A stretch of 8,360 bases of DNA, taken from an uncultured bacterium. GTDB lineage: Bacteria > Patescibacteriota > Patescibacteriia > UBA1558 > GWA2-36-10. Numbering within the stretch: position 1 is the stretch's first letter; the number at the start of each line of letters is the position of its first letter. The notes under the pieces are model-generated. The model was given only the letters and a program-made list of their open reading frames with translations, searched no databases and was not told where the DNA came from. The translations under genes and the position numbers were made by a program. Location: assembly GCA_937870675.1 (NCBI GenBank), contig CALMZN010000063.1, positions 1-8,360 on the forward strand, read 5' to 3'. Below, one piece after another: positions 5,326-8,360 of the stretch.

Positions 5326-5350
5326 ATCGAGCTAAGCTCGATTTTATTTT
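5326..5350 (+). terminator. Intrinsic terminator of the VanZ-like gene
   Basis: ATCGAGC (5326-5332) and GCTCGAT (5336-5342) form a seven-bp stem with loop TAA followed by a TTTATTTT run. It overlaps the last codons of rplT on the other strand. Confidence 0.65.
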
Positions 5351-5688
5351 AGATTTTTTACTAGTTGAGCAAAGGCGACTGGGTGCTGGGTAGCCATTTC
5401 TGACAAAACTTTGCGATTTAGTTCAATTTTATTAACCTTTAGCTTGTTAATAAAAGTGGAATAATTCAAGCCGTGTTCACGCACTGCGGCATTTAGCTTC
5501 ACTTGCCACAAAGAGCGATGAACGCCTTTTTTAGCTCGTCGGTCATGACGAGCATGTAGTCCAGCATGAAGAATAGCTTCTTTAGCTTGTTTTACTTTTT
5601 TACTGCGGCCCCACATGTAGCCCTTGGTTTTTTTCAATAGGTTTTTTCTTTTTTTGATGTGGGCTGTACCCCTCTTTACTCTTGGCAT
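5344..5688 (-). CDS. rplT: 50S ribosomal protein L20
   Basis: A 114-residue basic protein that is recognisable end to end as bL20: MPRVKRGTAHIKKRKNLLKKTKGY, RSKKVKQAKEAILHAGLHARHDRRAKKG and the globular C-terminal part LWQVKLNAAVREHGLNYSTFINKL. It binds 23S rRNA early in large-subunit assembly. It is last in infC-rpmI-rplT, the universal bacterial order; in several bacteria L20 represses this operon by binding its leader. A 94-bp gap separates it from rpmI. No Shine-Dalgarno sequence is seen; TATAAT abuts the ATG. Confidence 0.98.
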   Translation of the reverse strand: MPRVKRGTAHIKKRKNLLKKTKGYMWGRSKKVKQAKEAILHAGLHARHDRRAKKGVHRSLWQVKLNAAVREHGLNYSTFINKLKVNKIELNRKVLSEMATQHPVAFAQLVKNLK

Positions 5689-5782
5689 ATTATAGTTTTA
5701 AAGTTTAAAGTGAAAAGTTGAAAGTTATAAGGTTGTCTGGGTTGTAATTTTTTAATCTTGTAACTTGCGAACTTGTGACTCG

Positions 5783-5977
5783 TTAAATGTATGGTAAAAA
5801 TTTCTTAATTACTTTTTTGTTAGCGCTAGACAACTCTTTGTTGCGTCTTTTGTTTTTGGTCACTTTGCCAGATTCGCGAGAATTAAAATGATCCTGTCCG
5901 CCAGCGCGAATCATTATTTTTTTGCCACCGGTGACCTTGACTCTTTTGCTTAATATTTTTTTCGTTTTCAGTTTCAT
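5783..5977 (-). CDS. rpmI: 50S ribosomal protein L35
   Basis: A 64-residue basic protein matching bL35: MKLKTKKILSKRVKVTGGKKI, then the R/K-rich middle and the closing VIKKFLPYI, equivalent to the usual KRLLPY. It is a structural protein of the large subunit. AAGGGG directly touches the ATG with no spacer, which is too close for normal Shine-Dalgarno use; translation may be coupled to infC, whose stop lies 28 bases upstream. The reading frame offers no earlier start nearby. Confidence 0.95.
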   Translation of the reverse strand: MKLKTKKILSKRVKVTGGKKIMIRAGGQDHFNSRESGKVTKNKRRNKELSSANKKVIKKFLPYI

Positions 5978-6005
5978 CCCCTTAGAAATTAAGTTAGTTA
6001 AACGA

Positions 6006-6560
6006 TTATTTTTTAGCGATAATGGTGCTAATAGTGCCCATTTGCGTTTCTATTGGTTTATCTAATTTGTATTCGCATTGCAGTGTGTCAATGAATTGTT
6101 TGACAACTTCTACGCCTTTGCTATGAAAAGCTTTTTCTCGACCGCGTAGGCGAAGGTCAATTTTGACTTTGTGGCCTTGATTCAAAAATTTGGCCACTTG
6201 TTTTTGTTTGGTTTCAATATCGTGCTGGCCAATTTTCAAGGACAACCTAATGCCTTTGACATCAACTCTTTTGGTCTTGTTTTTGGTTTGGCGACTCTGT
6301 TGGTATTGGAATTTTCCAAACTCCATCAAGCGACAGACCGGTGGCTGGGCTTGGGGCGATACTTCTATCAGGTCTATACCTTGCTCTTCGGCCAAACGCA
6401 GAGCTTCAATAGTAGACATAATGCCGATTTGCTCACCTTGGTCGTCAATAACTCTGACCTCTGGTACGCGAATTTGTTGGTTAAGCCGATAAGATTTTCC
6501 ACCGAATCTATTGCGGTTGAAAAATGGTCTTGGTGTGTAAATATTTTTGCTTTTAATAAT
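6006..6560 (-). CDS. infC: Translation initiation factor IF-3 with non-canonical start
   Basis: IF-3 keeps the 30S subunit free and checks start-codon pairing. The C-terminal 137 residues from ATG 6419 cover only part of it, because the N-domain block RLNQQIRVPEVRVIDDQGEQIGI lies upstream in the same frame. That frame is open back to a TGA near 6600 but has no ATG, GTG or TTG; it has ATT codons at 6560, 6557 and 6542. Starting at ATT 6560 gives 184 residues, at ATT 6542 gives 178; E. coli IF-3 has 180 and starts at AUU, used for self-regulation. The N-domain (about 25-90), KFQYQQSRQTK linker and C-domain with VKIDLRLRGRE are intact. It is first of infC-rpmI-rplT. The exact ATT is uncertain, and no strong Shine-Dalgarno sequence helps. 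Confidence 0.9.
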   Translation of the reverse strand: MIKSKNIYTPRPFFNRNRFGGKSYRLNQQIRVPEVRVIDDQGEQIGIMSTIEALRLAEEQGIDLIEVSPQAQPPVCRLMEFGKFQYQQSRQTKNKTKRVDVKGIRLSLKIGQHDIETKQKQVAKFLNQGHKVKIDLRLRGREKAFHSKGVEVVKQFIDTLQCEYKLDKPIETQMGTISTIIAKK

Positions 6561-6624
6561 TAGCCGGGTTTTTTCTCAATCTTTTAGAGATTTTGAAAAC
6601 TTAGATATGAATATTTTTGTTTAA

Positions 6625-6861
6625 TCTCGTGCCCTTCGATTACGAATGTCCCTCGATGCGCTTCGCTTACTCGGGACACTCGCCTCGTCTTATAAAGGTT
6701 ACTTTCTCGTGCCCTTCGATTCACTTCGTTCGCTCCAGTTCAGGGCCTGAGCCCTTCAGGGCCGAATGGCAGGGCATTCGACTCCTTCTAGTGGTCGAAG
6801 TCCGAGGCAAAGCCGAGGGCGTAGACCATGAGCGAAGTCGCGTCAGACGCGACGAGTCGAA
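6625..6861. repeat. G+C-rich palindromic repeat block between ssrA and infC
   Basis: No gene is supported here. The block contains a 17-bp direct repeat TCTCGTGCCCTTCGATT at 6625-6641 and 6705-6721; a palindrome with ends TGTCCC (6647-6652) and GGGACA (6673-6678); a stem CGAATG (6763-6768) with CATTCG (6775-6780); and the nested palindrome GTCGCGTC-A-GACGCGAC (6837-6853), identical to 639-655. Composition is far richer in G and C than the flanking genes. It looks like several small mobile palindromes stacked next to the tmRNA 3' end. Confidence 0.8.
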
Positions 6862-7242
6862 TGGTGGAGATGAGGGGTATTACACCCCTGTCTGCCAAAA
6901 ACTCAAATAAATGACTACAAGTTTATCCAATTTGTTTTTTGGTCAGTCAGCTATGAATTGGCAAAATATTGACTGCTTAGTTGACAATTTGTTTGAAATA
7001 TCCAGGTCAACACTAGGTATTTTATAGCCCGAATTATGACGTCTAGTCCAAAATTTCGGGCCGAATTTTGGGTAGACGGTCGTGGTTTTTAGGCCAGGAC
7101 TGGCGAAAACTGCGGAACTCTAAAGAGATCTTTGGCTTTCTTACTTAAGTTTGTTGCACTTATGTAGCAGACGTTTTTTAGGAGTTCGTCGACTCCACTT
7201 GCCATCTACAAAAGTATTTGACGTCGAAAATAAAACATCCCC
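6862..7242 (-). ncRNA. ssrA: tmRNA (transfer-messenger RNA)
   Basis: A 381-nt one-piece tmRNA that frees stalled ribosomes with SmpB and tags the broken protein. RNA positions: acceptor GGGGATG (1-7) pairs with CATCTCC (371-377), with a G3-U wobble that marks alanine charging, then A and encoded CCA. TTTTCGACG (13-21) is the tmRNA D-loop signature. P2 TCAAATA/TATTTGA joins 22-28 to 334-340. PK1 is GGAGT/ACTCC with loop GACG pairing CGTC (47-73). PK2 joins GTCTA..CCAAAATT to AATTTTGG..TAGAC with loop GCCCGA pairing TCGGGC (166-216). A further stem GTTGAC/GTCAAC (232-263) may be PK3. CTGACTGAC and CTTGTAG near the 3' end match conserved tmRNA blocks. The T-loop, TGTAATA, is unusual. It follows smpB by 5 nt and is probably processed from a shared transcript. 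Confidence 0.93.
7089..7157 (-). other. tmRNA tag-peptide reading frame
   Basis: Resume codon GCA (RNA positions 86-88) follows TAAGT, close to the conserved element before the E. coli resume codon. The frame runs 22 codons to TAA (152-154). The tag begins ATNLSKKAKD and ends FSPVLA. It is longer than the common 8-15 residues but shorter than mycoplasma tags. Other frames here stop after two to ten codons. The hydrophobic end suits a protease degron, though it lacks the common LAA. Confidence 0.7.
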
Positions 7243-7247
7243 ATAAA

Positions 7248-7697
7248 TTAATAATTTTTCAGCTTTTGCTGAATATCACGGTTGATTTCTCGTTTTTTTA
7301 TATCGGCGCGTTTGTCAAATTTCTTTTTTCCCTTAACTAAGGCCAACTTTACCTTAATTAATCTTCGGCTAGTATACACTGAAAGTGGGATTATTGTCAA
7401 GCCCTTATTGTCGGTTTTGTTGGCTAAAATAAGCATTTCTTTGCGGTGCAAGAGTAATTTTCGGTCACGAATAGGATTATAGCTTTTTAGTGATATTCCG
7501 GCCTTGCTATAAGGAGCAATGAATAGTTTTTTGAGCCAGGTCTCGCCGTGGCGTATGGAAATAAAAGAGCCCTTAAAATCAATGTGTTTGCTTTTGGCTG
7601 ATTTGACCTCTTGGCCAGTCAAAACCAAGCCGGCCTCGAATTCTTCCAGGATTTGGTAGTCACGGCTCACTGTTTTGTTCATAGCCAGAATTGACAT
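7248..7697 (-). CDS. smpB: SsrA-binding protein SmpB
   Basis: A 149-residue SmpB: NKTVSRDYQILEEFEAGLVL, the hallmark TGQEVKSAK, then GSFISIRHGETWL, RKLLLHRKEM, the GLTIIPLSVY strand, VKLALVKGKKKFDKRADIKKREINRD and a basic C-terminal tail that enters the empty mRNA channel of a stalled ribosome. SmpB binds the tRNA-like part of tmRNA and is needed for tagging. Two starts are possible: ATG 7697 (used) and ATG 7682 (MNKTV), which is nearer the usual SmpB N-terminus. No Shine-Dalgarno sequence precedes either. ssrA begins only five bases after its TAA, so the two partners are encoded back to back in one orientation. Confidence 0.96.
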   Translation of the reverse strand: MSILAMNKTVSRDYQILEEFEAGLVLTGQEVKSAKSKHIDFKGSFISIRHGETWLKKLFIAPYSKAGISLKSYNPIRDRKLLLHRKEMLILANKTDNKGLTIIPLSVYTSRRLIKVKLALVKGKKKFDKRADIKKREINRDIQQKLKNY

Positions 7698-7708
7698 AAA
7701 CTGTAGAC

Positions 7709-7744
7709 ATTATATGATTATACTTGGCATAAGGTTATGGCCAA
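7709..7744 (-). promoter_or_regulatory. Promoter of smpB-ssrA
   Basis: On the minus strand TTGGCC (7744-7739), 16 bases and TATAAT (7722-7717) make a promoter; a second TATAAT lies at 7714-7709. Starts would fall about 5-13 bases before ATG 7697, again leaving a very short leader. Confidence 0.6.
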
Positions 7745-7747
7745 GTA
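7721..7747. promoter_or_regulatory. Dyad (operator-like) over the smpB promoter
   Basis: TACTTGGC (7721-7728) and GCCAAGTA (7740-7747) are perfect inverted repeats, with ATA/TAT extending the symmetry inward past one extra G. The dyad spans the -35 box and the spacer of the smpB promoter and lies between divergent genes, so it may bind a regulator or form a hairpin. Confidence 0.4.
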
Positions 7748-7797
7748 ATTTGACTATAACATAATTTTCGGCTCATTTCAAAGCGGGGGGTGTGTTT

Positions 7798-7944
7798 ATG
7801 AAAATATCATTATCTCCTGAAATCGCCTCGAAACCCTCTTTTCTTCGCTGTTCGGTGATAATCATAATTATTGGCTTTGCCTTCGCTGTAATCGTATTTA
7901 TACTCATGTTTCTTCTTCTGCAATCAATTGGTATCATCCGATAG
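7798..7944 (+). CDS. Small single-helix membrane protein, unknown
   Basis: A 48-residue reading frame from ATG 7798 to TAG. Residues 1-17 are polar (MKISLSPEIASKPSFLR) and about 18-45 form one long, strongly hydrophobic helix rich in I, F, V and L, ending GIIR. GGGGGG lies seven bases ahead of the ATG and could pair weakly with the anti-Shine-Dalgarno. I do not recognise a family. It could be a small membrane peptide (including a type I toxin-like or stress peptide) or a chance frame; the long uninterrupted hydrophobic run and the spacing upstream favour a real gene. It is divergent from smpB and 102 bases before the next gene on the same strand. Confidence 0.45.
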   Translation: MKISLSPEIASKPSFLRCSVIIIIIGFAFAVIVFILMFLLLQSIGIIR

Positions 7945-8046
7945 CGTGTTAGTTGGTTATTCTGCAAGATCTTTGTCGCACCTTGTATCCCTAGTATTAG
8001 CGGAGAACTGATTCTGGTCTGAACGACTAATGCAAGGAGGATTGTC

Positions 8047-8235
8047 ATGTATGGTGATAGGCCCGAGATGACTGATGAGTGTCTGCGCTTGGCCGGTCAG
8101 AACACCTTCGGGGCAATCACCGCAGAGTTATTGAGGTCTTTGCCAGACAGCGAACTGCACGGTTTGTTTTTGTTCTTGCGCGGTCATCGCGAAAGGGAGG
8201 AGTTGCTTTTGGAACAACACTTCACTTTGGGTTAA
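8047..8235 (+). CDS. Small hypothetical protein with strong ribosome-binding site
   Basis: A 62-residue protein starting MYGDRPEMTDECLRLAGQ. It is charged, leucine-rich and probably all helical, with R/E-rich HREREELLLEQ near the end and no membrane segment. I do not recognise it. The start is well supported by AGGAGG at 8035-8040, six bases before the ATG, the best Shine-Dalgarno match in the window; most other genes here lack one. G+C content also looks higher than in the neighbouring genes. The bases 7945-8046 before it show no other gene. A terminator hairpin follows 43 bases after the stop, so it likely ends a short transcript that may include the membrane peptide gene. Confidence 0.6.
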   Translation: MYGDRPEMTDECLRLAGQNTFGAITAELLRSLPDSELHGLFLFLRGHREREELLLEQHFTLG

Positions 8236-8278
8236 CCAAATCCCGTCGTTTGAACAAGAAGAGCGATCTTCGACTTTT

Positions 8279-8312
8279 GGTCCTGTCAAGCTAAGTTTGG
8301 CGGGACCTTTAA
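8279..8312 (+). terminator. Intrinsic terminator after the small hypothetical gene
   Basis: GGTCCTGTCAA (8279-8289) pairs with TTGGCGGGACC (8297-8307) as an 11-bp stem with two G-U pairs and a seven-base loop, followed by TTTAATTTT. The remaining bases to 8360 show no supported gene. Confidence 0.75.
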
Positions 8313-8360
8313 TTTTATACTCCTTCACCAAATATTCCATACTTTGGTGCGAAAGATGAA

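Noticed and set aside
6171..6563. Plus-strand frames of 130 and 100 residues
   Set aside because: They are antisense shadows of infC, which has clear family motifs.
6617..6910. Plus-strand 97-residue frame
   Set aside because: It runs through palindromic repeats and into the tmRNA 3' end; the arginine- and serine-rich product reflects repeat composition.
7773..8048. Minus-strand 91-residue frame
   Set aside because: It has no ribosome-binding site or family resemblance, and it is opposite a better plus-strand frame with a membrane helix.
8128..8340. Minus-strand 70-residue frame
   Set aside because: It crosses a terminator hairpin and is antisense to a gene with a strong Shine-Dalgarno sequence.

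Overview
The window looks like chromosomal DNA from a small-genome member of the Candidate Phyla Radiation (Patescibacteria, most likely Parcubacteria-like). The signs are A+T-rich compact genes, starts that mostly lack Shine-Dalgarno sequences, a CxxC/CxxC zinc-ribbon protein with the LPFEPDGTKPIYCRDC motif, DUF475 and VanZ-like membrane proteins, and many small G+C-rich palindromes between genes. The lineage is an inference; no rRNA is present. The standard bacterial code fits every gene.

Left part (1-2705, + strand): the 3' end of gatA, a palindromic intergenic repeat, a membrane-anchored DsbA-like thiol oxidoreductase overlapping lgt (prolipoprotein diacylglyceryl transferase) by one base, then a tRNA-Asp locus. 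That locus is the strangest part of the window. A complete 77-nt tRNA-Asp(GTC) sits inside a second copy of the same tRNA. The outer copy can be rebuilt, all 77 nt, from three blocks split by a 170-bp and a 36-bp insertion.

Middle (2706-5343): a hicB-hicA type toxin-antitoxin pair in reversed order (+), a DUF475/TerC-like membrane protein (+), a tandemly duplicated zinc-ribbon protein (-), and a VanZ-like protein (+) divergent from it. Several + strand genes have a -10 box 3 to 9 bases before the ATG, which suggests leaderless mRNAs. A nested palindrome and two hairpin terminators separate convergent genes.

Right part (5344-7747, - strand): a translation and ribosome-rescue cluster read as smpB, ssrA (tmRNA), repeat block, infC, rpmI, rplT. 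The tmRNA, absent from a simple protein-ORF view, is resolved from acceptor stem to CCA. It has a G3-U wobble for alanine charging, pseudoknots and a predicted 22-residue tag. smpB ends 5 nt before its 5' end. infC has no ATG, GTG or TTG early enough and probably starts at ATT, like the AUU start of E. coli infC.

Far right (7748-8360): two small unrecognised + strand genes, a one-helix membrane peptide and a 62-residue protein with the best Shine-Dalgarno sequence in the window, followed by a terminator. Their start signals and composition differ from the rest.

A recurring theme is short palindromes inserted inside other palindromes or inside tRNA loops (near 640, 2424, 2602, 5284 and 6837).
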